Both the position numbers and the translations under genes were made by a program. Positions 1-8,900 of a DNA stretch of 64,000 nucleotides are shown here, piece after piece; positions within the stretch are counted from its first letter, which is position 1, and each line of letters starts with the position of its first letter. The stretch is from NCBI GenBank assembly GCA_963843535.1, contig CAWJKU010000004.1:62001-126000 (forward strand), in the 5' to 3' direction. This DNA comes from CAVUNY01 sp963843535 (GTDB lineage: Bacteria; Chloroflexota; Anaerolineae; Anaerolineales; Anaerolineaceae). The notes under the pieces were generated by a model. That model was not told the origin of the DNA. It saw nothing but the letters and a program-made list of their open reading frames with translations, and searched no databases.

Positions 1-3
1 ACT

Positions 4-138
4 AAAAAAGCCTGTCGCGCTGGCGCGGACCACGCAAAATGAGAAACCGTCATTGCGAGCGCAGCGAAGCAATCTCGTGACAAAAAAGATTGCTTCGGCC
101 CAAAGAACGGGCCTCGCAATGACCGATTCATCATATAA
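4..138 (+). repeat. Dispersed hairpin repeat R1, copy 1
   Basis: This stretch is nearly identical to 43962-44098 and related to 51593-51742. Its core is an imperfect palindrome: GTCATTGCGAG near the left is complementary to CTCGCAATGAC near the right, and GAAGCAATCT is complementary to AGATTGCTTC around the centre, so the transcript would fold into a long hairpin. The core resembles short palindromic repeats scattered through many bacterial genomes. It carries no ORF. It lies about 130 bp upstream of the DoxX-type gene and in the same orientation. Confidence 0.85.
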
Positions 139-267
139 GAATTGAGAACAATATTGAAAATGTATTTATATTTTATTATCTAAAATTTAGAATACATTAA
201 TGTTGAGATCGCATAACCGGATTACGATTGTGGGGTCAAAAATTTATTTTGAAGGGAATTGATCTTA

Positions 268-861
268 ATGGTAAAAACTGACGTTGTTGATCCCAAAATG
301 AGCGGTAAAAATCTGATCTTCATAGAAGAATCCCCCATCGCCCGGACGCTATTTGGGGATGTACGCTTGAGCTGGATCTGGTTGATCATCCGCCTGTATG
401 CCGGTTATGAATGGTTTTCAGCCGGTCTGGAGAAAATCCAGGATCCGAACTGGTTCGGCGCAAATGCAGGGACCTCGATGACTGGTTTTATTAACGGTGC
501 TTTGTCCAAGACTACCGGCGCGCATCCTACCGTCCAGGCCTGGTACGGCTGGTTCTTGCAGAATGTGGTGCTTCCCAATGCTTCCTTGTGGAGTTATTTA
601 ATTACTTTGGGTGAACTGCTGGTGGGTATTGCGCTAATTCTGGGACTATTCACCGGAATCGCGGCCTTTTTTGGCGGATTTATGAACATGAATTACCTGA
701 TGGCTGGCACGGTTTCGACCAACCCGATGCTCTTTGTGCTTGCCACCTGGCTGGTGCTGGCCTGGCGCACGGCTGGCTGGATAGGCCTGGACCGCTGGGT
801 TCTGCAGGCTCTGGGCACACCCTGGCGTCCGGGGAAAATCTTCCAGGAAAAACGGGTGTAA
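268..861 (+). CDS. DoxX/DoxD-family integral membrane protein
   Basis: A 197-residue membrane protein of the DoxX-like family, which includes the small subunit of thiosulfate:quinone oxidoreductase (DoxD) and many proteins of unknown role. Residues from about 30 to 50 carry the first helix with an RLYAGYEWFSAGLEK segment typical of DoxX, and three more hydrophobic helices follow between about 110 and 185. An upstream TTG at 259 is possible, but the GAAGGGA ribosome site at 251-257 is correctly spaced only for the ATG at 268. A strong terminator follows, so the gene is probably monocistronic. A specific role in sulfur or quinone metabolism cannot be assigned from sequence alone. Confidence 0.85.
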   Translation: MVKTDVVDPKMSGKNLIFIEESPIARTLFGDVRLSWIWLIIRLYAGYEWFSAGLEKIQDPNWFGANAGTSMTGFINGALSKTTGAHPTVQAWYGWFLQNVVLPNASLWSYLITLGELLVGIALILGLFTGIAAFFGGFMNMNYLMAGTVSTNPMLFVLATWLVLAWRTAGWIGLDRWVLQALGTPWRPGKIFQEKRV

Positions 862-901
862 GAGGTAAAATCGCCACCGGCGATCCATTTTATAATAAAA
901 T

Positions 902-959
902 AATCCCAGCATTAGCTGGGATTGCTCCTCCTGGCACAATGGATGCCAGGAGTTTTTTT
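902..959 (+). terminator. Tandem hairpins with rho-independent terminator
   Basis: Two hairpins follow the DoxX-type gene. The first pairs 902-910 with 915-923 (9 bp, loop ATTA). The second pairs 928-935 with 945-952 (8 bp) and runs into a T tract at 953-959, as expected for an intrinsic terminator. Confidence 0.8.
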
Positions 960-989
960 ACCTGACCCGTACCGGGTGATAGAGGAAAC

Positions 990-1527
990 TTGGACTACGA
1001 ATTTATCGTGAAGATCGCCTTTGAATTGGAGGAAAGCGGGTATCTCGTCGAGCGGGATCCGTTTCTGGCCGGCAGTCAGGCTCTATTATATGCGCGTTCA
1101 GCTCAGCGCTATCCCCTGGGGTTTGCCAAAATCGAAGACCATTTCCTGTTTGTCGATTGGGAGAATGCGGTGTTCGCTCAGCTCGAGCGGTTTACACAGA
1201 TTTATCAGGAGTTCAGCCGGTTTGTGAACCAGTCTTTCCACACTCCCGCATGCGCTGCGCATGCAGATCCCCAATCTGGCGCTCGTCGCCGTTTCGCAGA
1301 CCGTTTTTCCGGAGATCGTGGTGCGGTATGCGCGCAAGACCAACCTGACCCCCTGGTACCGCGGGGAAACCGGGCAAATTATTTTGGTCGACACCATCCA
1401 AAAGCAGGTGATATCCATGGACTGGTTTGGCGGTTGGAGGTCGCCCACCCGCGGGGTTCTTCCATTGAGAAATACTGCCAGCCTGATCCGGTCAATTTCA
1501 CAAAATGCTTTTTCAAACACAGCTTGA
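990..1527 (+). pseudogene. Hypothetical protein, frameshifted
   Basis: The reading frame from the TTG at 990 gives a plausible globular sequence for about 85 residues (to SFHTP), after which it becomes Arg/Ala/His-rich nonsense. The frame one base later continues sensibly from about 1252 (ALRMQIPNLALVAVS and on) to a stop at 1527. The two pieces look like one protein of about 180 residues broken near 1243-1255, where the sequence is CTCCCGCATGCGCTGCGC. I do not recognise the family. A GAGG motif at 982-985 supports the start at 990. The break may be a true frameshift or an assembly error, since other genes in this window show similar breaks. The gene lies 26 bp upstream of the ABC transporter pair and could be co-transcribed with it. 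Confidence 0.5.
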
Positions 1528-1553
1528 GCGAAAAAATTTGACGGAGAATATGA

Positions 1554-2486
1554 ATGACCACTGTTTTGCAAGCCCAGGCGCTGACCAAACACTACGCTGA
1601 TCTGACTGCCGTGCAGGATCTTTCACTGAACGTAGAAGAAGGGGAGGTATTCGGGCTGTTAGGACCGAACGGCGCAGGCAAGACCACTACGATCAACATG
1701 CTTTGCGGCTTACTCAAACCTGATTCTGGATGGGTGAAATTGCGCGGGAAAACCGTCACCAATGGCGATGCTTCCATTCGCACCCAGGTCGGCATTTGTC
1801 CGCAAAACGTCGTCGTGTGGGGACAACTGACCTGCCTCGAGCAACTGCGTTTCTTGGGAGAACTGTATGGGTTAAAAGCAAAAGACGCCCGTATCCGGGG
1901 CGAACAACTGCTCAAGGATTTCAATCTTTTGGAAAAACGCAATCAGTTGGCGCGGACACTCTCCGGGGGGATGCAGCGCCGGTTAAATCTGGCAATGGCC
2001 CTCATTCATGACCCAGAGATTTTGGCGTTGGATGAACCCGAAGCCGGAATGGATCCGCAGAGCCGGGTATTAGTCCGTGAGTATGTCAGGTCCCTGGCGC
2101 GGCGCAAGACAATCATTCTGACCACCCACAATATGGATGAGGCGGATCGTATGTCCGACCGGGTGGCGATCTTGGATCATGGCAAATTGCTCAAGGTCGA
2201 CACACCCGAATCATTGAAGCGCACTATTGGAGAAGGTGATGTGCTGGAAATCGAAATGAAAGATGAACCAGCAGAACGCGCGCTGTCGGTAATTTCAAGG
2301 TTTGAGACTCATTGCTCCGCATCCGGTCAAATGCTGGTCGTTCGCACCCGCGGAGCGGTTGAACTGCTGCCATCCATCCTGGAAGCGCTAAAGACCGCCG
2401 GGATGCTAACTGGCGAGGTCCGTTTACGGGCGAATACCTTGGAAGATGTGTTTATCACTCTTACCGGCAGGAGGCTGCGCGAATGA
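1554..2486 (+). CDS. ABC transporter ATP-binding protein (DrrA/NatA type)
   Basis: A 310-residue nucleotide-binding subunit of an ABC-2 type exporter. Walker A GPNGAGKTT lies at residues 37-45, the signature LSGGMQRR at about 138-145, and the Walker B segment LALDEPEAGMDP at about 158-169, followed by a switch His in TTHNMDEADR. The extra C-terminal region of about 90 residues is usual for DrrA/CcmA-like exporters. The stop overlaps the start of the permease gene by 4 bp (ATGA), so the two are translationally coupled and surely form one transporter. Substrates of this subfamily include drugs, sodium and lipids; nothing here decides between them. Confidence 0.95.
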   Translation: MTTVLQAQALTKHYADLTAVQDLSLNVEEGEVFGLLGPNGAGKTTTINMLCGLLKPDSGWVKLRGKTVTNGDASIRTQVGICPQNVVVWGQLTCLEQLRFLGELYGLKAKDARIRGEQLLKDFNLLEKRNQLARTLSGGMQRRLNLAMALIHDPEILALDEPEAGMDPQSRVLVREYVRSLARRKTIILTTHNMDEADRMSDRVAILDHGKLLKVDTPESLKRTIGEGDVLEIEMKDEPAERALSVISRFETHCSASGQMLVVRTRGAVELLPSILEALKTAGMLTGEVRLRANTLEDVFITLTGRRLRE

Positions 2487-3649
2487 GAGCCTTCATTATT
2501 TTTCGTAAAACACTGCTGGAAATGTCACGGGACAAATGGATGCTGGGACTGACCCTGGCGTTTACGCCGTTCTTTGTCCTGGTGTACTGGATGATTCTCT
2601 CTGGAGGGTCCACTACCTACAGCATAGTGACCATCAACCTGGATCAAGGCCTATCGAATTCCGATGGCAGCGCATTCAACGCCGGACAGGGGGCTATCGG
2701 CGCACTATCCGGCATTACCTATGCTGACGGTCAGCCGCTGCTGAAACCTATTTTAGCTGCCAATCGCGCCGAAGCTGAAACGCTGCTGCTCAACCGCAGC
2801 GCAGTGGCTTTTGTCATCATCCCTGAGGATTTTTCGCGATCACTTGAATCCCTACGAAATGGAAACCGCTCCACGGCGGCGCAAATCATCTTTGGAGGTG
2901 ATCTTGCCAATCCATACTACATGGTCGGTGTGAACCTGGCAATCACTGCTTTAGAGAGTTATATCCAGCAGGCCACCGGTCAGAAACCCCTGGTCCAATA
3001 CGTCGAAGAGGTTCTGGGGGTATCGGCAGCTCGCACCGAGTTCGAGATGTATATGCCCGGAACTCTGATCTTTGCCGTGATCATGCTCATCTTCCTGGCG
3101 TCGATGACCGTTGCGCGCGAGATCGAGACCGGCTCGCTGCGCCGCCTTCAGTTGACTCCAATGACCGCCTTTGACCTGTTGGGCGGGATCACCGCCGCCC
3201 TGGTGCTGGTAGGTACAGCCGGCTACGCCCTGGCCTTAGCGGTTGCTGCGGTGCTCGGTGCCCACAACCAGGGTTCGCTGGGGGCGGTTCTCCTGGTAGG
3301 GACGGTTACCTGTCTGTCGGTGATTGGCCTGGGTATGGTAGTAGCCAGTTTCACGCGCAGTGTCTCTCAGGCCTTTGTTGTCGCCAACTTTCCGATGGGC
3401 TTGATGATGTTTTTTTCGGGAATCATCTATCCTCTGCCAAAGGTCACACTGTTCACCGTTGGCGACCAGGCGATTGGCTTATATGATATTCTTCCGCCGA
3501 CCCATGCCGTTGCCGCTCTCAATAAGATCATCAACTACGGCGCTCAATTGCATGAAATTACTTACGAATTAGGCGCTTTGATCCTATTATCCGGATTGTA
3601 CTTTTTCATCGGGGTGTGGCTGTTCAAACGAATTCACTTGCGCCTGTAA
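2483..3649 (+). CDS. ABC-2 type transporter permease
   Basis: A 388-residue membrane subunit partnering the preceding ATPase. Its layout is that of ABC2_membrane_3 proteins: one N-terminal helix at about residues 20-40, a large extracytoplasmic loop of about 150 residues, and five or six helices from about 190 to the C-terminus. The segment VAREIETGSLRRLQLTPM between helices is the coupling-helix region conserved in NatB/DrrB-like permeases. The start overlaps the ATPase stop by 4 bp. After the stop there is only a GC-rich hairpin (3729-3735 with 3741-3747) lacking a T tract, so termination before the convergent copper-chaperone gene is not clear. Confidence 0.93.
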   Translation: MRAFIIFRKTLLEMSRDKWMLGLTLAFTPFFVLVYWMILSGGSTTYSIVTINLDQGLSNSDGSAFNAGQGAIGALSGITYADGQPLLKPILAANRAEAETLLLNRSAVAFVIIPEDFSRSLESLRNGNRSTAAQIIFGGDLANPYYMVGVNLAITALESYIQQATGQKPLVQYVEEVLGVSAARTEFEMYMPGTLIFAVIMLIFLASMTVAREIETGSLRRLQLTPMTAFDLLGGITAALVLVGTAGYALALAVAAVLGAHNQGSLGAVLLVGTVTCLSVIGLGMVVASFTRSVSQAFVVANFPMGLMMFFSGIIYPLPKVTLFTVGDQAIGLYDILPPTHAVAALNKIINYGAQLHEITYELGALILLSGLYFFIGVWLFKRIHLRL

Positions 3650-3765
3650 ATCATCCTGGTAGAGCAGCTTTCAATCGCTTTGCCCATACCGCGAGCGGCG
3701 AGCTCTCAGCCAATCGGGCAGCGCGAGACCGGCGGATTTCCCGCCGGCCTCACGCATGGATCTGT

Positions 3766-4218
3766 TCACTGGTCGCGAATATCGACCGCGACCGTTTTCT
3801 CACCGGACTTTTCGAAGGTCATGACCAGGTCAACTTTACTGCCAGTCTTGAACTGGTCGGTTTTCATCATCATGCACATGACGTGCATCCCGCCGCTTTT
3901 TAGCTCCACCTGTCCGTTGGCAGGAATGGCTACCGGTTCGGGCACCATATTCATCCCCATGGTGCCGTCCGCCTTCTTGACGGTTTCGTGCACTTCGGTC
4001 ATGCCGCAGGCCGGGCTTTTTACCCCGGTCAGCATATCCTCACCAGCGCCGGTGTTCTTGATCATCATATAAAAAGCGCCCGCCCCGGCTATGCTGGGTG
4101 AAACTCGCCCCCAGGCGCCTTCAACATTGATATCAGAGGCTGCCGGGGCGGCGCAAGCCGCCAGCATGGAGACGATGACCAATGCGACAATCCCCCGAAC
4201 GCTCAACAGATTTTTCAT
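3766..4218 (-). CDS. Copper chaperone PCu(A)C-type lipoprotein
   Basis: A 150-residue secreted lipoprotein of the PCu(A)C family (DUF461), which binds Cu(I) outside the membrane and delivers it to the CuA site of cytochrome oxidase. The ATG at 4218 has an AAGGAGG ribosome site at 4224-4230; an upstream extension of 17 residues is unlikely. The signal peptide ends in a lipobox LAAC with the lipidated Cys at 22. Candidate copper ligands are His77, Met87/Met89, His112 and Met114, matching the family's spaced His/Met pattern, and a Met-rich MHVMCMMM surrounds the last pair. It faces away from the copper-export genes that start at 4578, with which it shares an upstream region. Confidence 0.92.
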   Translation of the reverse strand: MKNLLSVRGIVALVIVSMLAACAAPAASDINVEGAWGRVSPSIAGAGAFYMMIKNTGAGEDMLTGVKSPACGMTEVHETVKKADGTMGMNMVPEPVAIPANGQVELKSGGMHVMCMMMKTDQFKTGSKVDLVMTFEKSGEKTVAVDIRDQ

Positions 4219-4577
4219 TTCAACCTCCTTGAAGTTTTTTGTCTTGCTGGTGTGCATGATTTCCCCCAATTACATTTCAAGTCCGCCGCATGCCCAAAGC
4301 ACAATCTGACATATATGATAAGTTTTGATAATATTATCACGCTAATTATCAACGGGCAATCCCTCTTTAGAGTGATTTATTTTTGCGTCCTTTCGGGTAT
4401 ATTAAAACCACAGTGCCGTCCAGGCACAGAAGTGGATGATTGGGGTTATGGATTGGTGACATTTATCATATATACCTGGCTATAATAGACTTATATAATC
4501 TAATTTGGTATATTTATGCTCTTCCATGACGTCTACTATAATTCAGAGCTGTTTGCACGAAAGGAACGAGGACAAGG
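4219..4577. other. AT-rich divergent intergenic region of the copper cluster
   Basis: A 359-bp spacer between the PCu(A)C gene (minus) and the TauE-like gene (plus). It is much richer in A and T than its surroundings and must hold both promoters. Two perfect TATAAT boxes on the plus strand (4481-4486 and 4493-4498) lack good -35 partners at standard spacing. A short ORF at 4252-4485 has no ribosome site and no recognisable sequence, and I do not count it as a gene. Confidence 0.5.
4326..4339. promoter_or_regulatory. Perfect 14-bp palindrome, possible metal-regulator operator
   Basis: TGATAATATTATCA is a perfect inverted repeat in the AT-rich divergent region between copper genes; a second half site, AATTATCA, follows 6 bp later. 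Its GATAAT-like halves recall Fur-family operators, but the assignment is a guess from position and symmetry only. Confidence 0.3.
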
Positions 4578-5636
4578 ATGGACTTGATCGTAGCATTTAT
4601 CACCGGAGTTACCACAGGCGGTTTGAGCTGCCTGGCAGTTCAAGGCGGTTTGCTGGCCAGTTCCCTGGCACACCAAATTGAAGCCGATCTGCAAGTTCAG
4701 ACCGGAAAAGCGGGCGTCCAGGCAAAATTTCGCCCACAGCTGGCCCAACCCATTCTCTTGTTTTTGGTCGCGAAGTTAATCGCGTATACCCTGTTGGGAC
4801 TGCTGTTGGGCGCGTTGGGATCGGTGGTGCAACTCTCTCCGTTGATGCGCGCCGTACTGACTCTCGCGATCGGCATCTTCATGCTGGGCAATGGTTTGCG
4901 CATGTTGAAGGTGCATCCCATATTCCGCTATTTCGTCATCGAGCCGCCTTCATTTCTGACCCGGTATATCCGGCGCACCTCCAAAACCGGCGCTTCCTCA
5001 ATCACCACCGCCTTCCTCGGCGCGCTGACGGTTCTCATTCCATGCGGCGTTGCCCAGGCGATGATGGCGGTGGCCCTGGGAACCGGCGACCCGCTGCAGG
5101 GGGCGGCGCTCATGTTCGCTTTCACCCTCGGCACCAGCCCGGTTTTCTTTGCCGTGGCTTATTTTGCGACTCGTCTGGGCGCCACCCTTGAAAAATACTT
5201 CACCCGCATCGTAGCCCTGGTGGTGATCGTGCTGGGGCTGGTCTCGATTGATGCCGGGCTCAATTTGGCCGGGTCGCCGGTATCGTTCAGTAAATTTGTA
5301 TCCGATTTGAGCAGCACACCGCTCGAACCCATCAGCAACCCGGCTCCCTCCGGGGCTGCCGCGCAGGATAGTTTCGCGGTCAATGTGATCGATGAAGGAT
5401 ACACGCCCAAGGTGCTGCATTTAACCGCGGGTAAACCGGTCAGCCTGAACTGGGTGACGCAAAATGTTCGCTCCTGCTCGCTGTCTGTGGTGGTGCCTAC
5501 TTTAAATTACCAGAAAGTGCTGCCCAGCACCGGCACGACTGCCATGAAAATTCCTGCCCAGCAAAAGGGAACAGTTATCCGCTATTCCTGTTCGATGGGA
5601 ATGTATACCGGCCAGCTGGTTTTTGACCTGGAGTAG
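4578..5636 (+). CDS. TauE/UreH-like membrane protein with C-terminal cupredoxin-like domain
   Basis: A 352-residue protein with two parts. Residues 1-230 contain about six membrane helices in the style of the UreH/DsbD/TauE superfamily, with Cys18 in the first helix region and Cys156 in a LIPCGVAQAMM helix start, the pattern of DsbD-like transmembrane domains. After a linker (about 231-257), residues 258-352 form a cupredoxin-like beta domain with Cys300, Cys338 and Met340/Met342 as possible metal ligands. Lying between PCu(A)C and HMA/CopA genes, it probably moves copper or reductant across the membrane; this role is inferred from context. The start ATG follows a GAGGACAAGG site. The next gene begins 38 bp downstream, indicating an operon. 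Confidence 0.85.
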   Translation: MDLIVAFITGVTTGGLSCLAVQGGLLASSLAHQIEADLQVQTGKAGVQAKFRPQLAQPILLFLVAKLIAYTLLGLLLGALGSVVQLSPLMRAVLTLAIGIFMLGNGLRMLKVHPIFRYFVIEPPSFLTRYIRRTSKTGASSITTAFLGALTVLIPCGVAQAMMAVALGTGDPLQGAALMFAFTLGTSPVFFAVAYFATRLGATLEKYFTRIVALVVIVLGLVSIDAGLNLAGSPVSFSKFVSDLSSTPLEPISNPAPSGAAAQDSFAVNVIDEGYTPKVLHLTAGKPVSLNWVTQNVRSCSLSVVVPTLNYQKVLPSTGTTAMKIPAQQKGTVIRYSCSMGMYTGQLVFDLE

Positions 5637-5674
5637 ATTCTCAAAGTGGCTTACAATCGTTTTGGAGAACTGGA

Positions 5675-5884
5675 ATGAAGAAAATCTTTCGCGTGCTGGA
5701 TATGGAATGCCCCAACTGCGCCATGCACCTGGAAGGCCTGGAGGATGAGCTTCCCGGCTTGAAAAGGGTGTCGGCCAGTTATAAGAAGCAGATTATGGAA
5801 GTCGAATTTGATGAGACCAAACTGACAGTGGACCAGATCATCCAGGCAGCTAATGCCATTGGCTACCATCCTGAAATTACCTGA
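5675..5884 (+). CDS. Heavy-metal-associated domain copper chaperone (CopZ-like)
   Basis: A 69-residue single HMA domain. The metal-binding loop MECPNCAM (Cys13 and Cys16) follows the first beta strand, and the rest has the ferredoxin-like beta-alpha-beta-beta-alpha-beta length expected of CopZ/Atx1 proteins, ending in GYHPEIT. These proteins carry Cu(I) in the cytoplasm and hand it to the N-terminal domains of CopA ATPases. It lies 40 bp before the P1B ATPase gene and 38 bp after the TauE-like gene, so it is central to the copper-export operon. Confidence 0.92.
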   Translation: MKKIFRVLDMECPNCAMHLEGLEDELPGLKRVSASYKKQIMEVEFDETKLTVDQIIQAANAIGYHPEIT

Positions 5885-5923
5885 ACCAGCCGGTCTGGCA
5901 AGCATGAACGATTAGAGGTATTG

Positions 5924-8900
5924 ATGTCTGAAGTAAAAAATATCACGATGCCGGTAACTGGCATGACGTGCGCCAATTGCGCGGCAACGATCGAACGGAA
6001 TGTCCGCAAACTGCCGGGCGTGGACATTGCCAATGTAAACCTGGCGAATGAAAAACTAACTATCTCATTTGATCCCGCGCTGCTGGATGAGCAAGGGATT
6101 ATTGCCCGTGTGGAGCGCATCGGCTACGGCGTGGCGACCGGAAAAACCGATTTGCCGGTCACCGGTTTACGCGACAATTCCGATGCATTGGCCCTGGAGA
6201 AGCTGCTGGCAAAACAAGATGGCGTGCTGTCTGCCAGCGTCAGCTATGGCACAGAAAGAGTTTCGCTTGAATATATTCCCGGCATGACCAGCATCGCCGA
6301 GCTGGCGGTGGTCATCCGCAAAGCAGGATTTGAGATAGTCCAGGTTGGCGAAACCGAAACCATAGAAGATGTGGAAACGAAAGTCCGCCAGGCTGAGGTC
6401 AGCCGGCAGCGGCGGCTTTTAATCCTGGGGCTGATCATGACGGCGCCGTTAATGGCCTACAGCATGGCGCGCGACTTCAACCTGGTATCTTTACCCTACG
6501 ACCAGTTCGCGATGATGATCCCGGCGACAATCGTGCAGTTTGTGGTCGGCTGGCAGTATTATGTCGGCGCGTTCAAGAGCCTGCGCGCCGGCGGGGCAAA
6601 TATGGATGTGTTGATCGCGCTGGGTTCGTCCGTGGCTTATTTTTACAGCGTTGGAGTGACCCTGGGGTTGATTCTCAGCCCGCATGTGTACTTTGAGACC
6701 GGCGCGGCGATTATCACCCTGATCATGTTGGGCAAATTCCTTGAGGCACGCGCCAAAGGCCAGACATCTGAAGCGCTGAAAGCTTTAATGGGGCTGCGGG
6801 CCAAGACCGCGCACGTCATCCGGGACGGGGTTGAAACCGAGATCGATATCGAACAGGTGATGGTCGGCGACACCGTCGTGGTTCGCCCGGGAGAAAAAGT
6901 CCCTGTAGACGGGCTGATCAGCGACGGGCGCTCGGCCTTCGACGAATCGATGATCACCGGCGAATCGATGCCGGTCAGCAAAGGCCCTGGCGATGAGGTA
7001 ATCGGCGCGACGATCAACAAAGAAGGGCTGGTGAAGTTTGAAGCCACCAAGGTGGGCAAGAATACCACCCTGGCCCAGATTGTGCGCCTGGTGCAGGAAG
7101 CGCAAGGCAGCAAGGCCCCCATACAAAAATTGGCCGACCGCATCAGTACCTATTTTGTGCCGGTAGTGATCGGGATTGCCTTGCTGACATTCGTCGGTTG
7201 GCTGGTCGTCACGCGCGCCGACTGGTCGGGAGCAATGATCAATGCTGTGGCGGTGCTGGTGATCGCCTGCCCGTGCGCATTGGGTCTGGCGACGCCTACG
7301 GCGATCATGGTGGGCACGACCAAGGGCGCGGAAAACGGCATTCTGTTCAAAAATAGTGAGACTCTGGAGCGAGCCGGGCGGGTGCGGGTGGTGGTGCTGG
7401 ATAAAACCGGGACGATCACGCGCGGCGAGCCGGCGGTGACTGACATCATTGCCGCCCCTGGATTCACGCAAGACCAGGTGCTGCGGCTGGCAGCCAGCGC
7501 AGAACGCGGTTCAGAGCATCCCCTGGGTCGGGCGATGGTCGAGGCCGCTGAAAATAAATCTCTGCCGCTGGTAGATCCGGAAAAATTCACGGCAGTGAGC
7601 GGTTTTGGCATTCGCGCCATAGTGGACAACCAGGCGCTGACCATTGGCAACCCGCGCATGATGCAAAATGAAGGCATTGCCATTGACACCCTCCAGACAG
7701 ACATCAATCGTCTACAGGCTGAGGGTAAAACGGCCATGATCATGGCCGGAAAACCGGCCAACAGCGACCAGCTTTCCCAGTTAATGGGGCTGGTGGCTGT
7801 CGCGGATACGGTGAAACCCGGTTCAGCCGAAGCGATCGGCGAGCTGCGCTCCCTGGGGTTGGATGTGGTGATGATTACCGGTGACAACCTGCGCACAGCC
7901 GAGGTGATTGCCCGTCAAGTCGGGATCGACCGGGTGCTGGCGGAAGTGCTGCCGGGCGATAAAGCCGCCGAGGTCAAAAAACTGCAAGGGTTGAACGCGG
8001 AGGAGGCTTCGTCGCGCCAGTTTGTAGCCATGGTCGGCGATGGAATCAACGATGCTCCCGCGCTGGCTCAAGCCGATGTGGGGATCGCCATCGGCACCGG
8101 GACGGATGTGGCGATGGCGGCGGCGGGCATTACCCTGATCAGCGGCGATCTGCGTGGGGTGGGGCGGGCAATTTCGCTGTCGCGGGGTACGCTGCAAACA
8201 ATCGTGCAAAATTTATTCTGGGCGTTCTTCTATAACGTTTTCTTAATCCCAGTGGCAGCCGTCGGCCTGTTGGTACCGATGGTCGCAGCCGGAGCCATGG
8301 CATTCAGCTCGATCTTTGTGGTCACCAACAGCCTGCGCCTGCGCGGATATAAGATTCAAACCCTGGCAGCGCCCAAACGGTTAGGACGCCAGCTGGTGGA
8401 AATGGCGCCGCGCCTCGTTCTGCCGGCGATTGCCCTGGGCCTGTTGATTGCGCTTTCGGTCGGCTGGTTGATGCCGGCTCAGGCCATGTCAGGCGAACAA
8501 ACCCGGCGGACGACTTCATTCCGGGTGTTCATCGATCAGAAGACGCCCATAACGGCGGGCACGCTCACCACCTTGAATATCTCTGTCGTCAACCAGTTCG
8601 GCAACCGCTTCACCGCTTTTGATGGCAGTGCGGTTGGAAGGTATATCACTGTGGCAGTCGTCAAAAGCGATTTAAGCTTTTTTGAAAAAGCTGTTTTCCA
8701 ACCTGGTTCCAACGGAGGTGGGATGTCTTCCATGGGTGGGTCTTCAGCCCCCGCTGAAGCAGGGCTGCTTCAACCGAGCTTCGCATTTCCGTCGGAAGGC
8801 CAGTATAAGGTTTTTGTGGATTTTTGGCTGAGTGACGGCGACCGCGTGCAGGTGTCCGCGCCTTTAACCGTCGGGTCTGCCAGCGCGCCTTCCGCGAAGC

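Noticed and set aside
4252..4485. 77-residue plus-strand ORF in the copper intergenic region
   Set aside because: No ribosome site, AT-rich non-protein-like sequence, and it overlaps the divergent promoter region.
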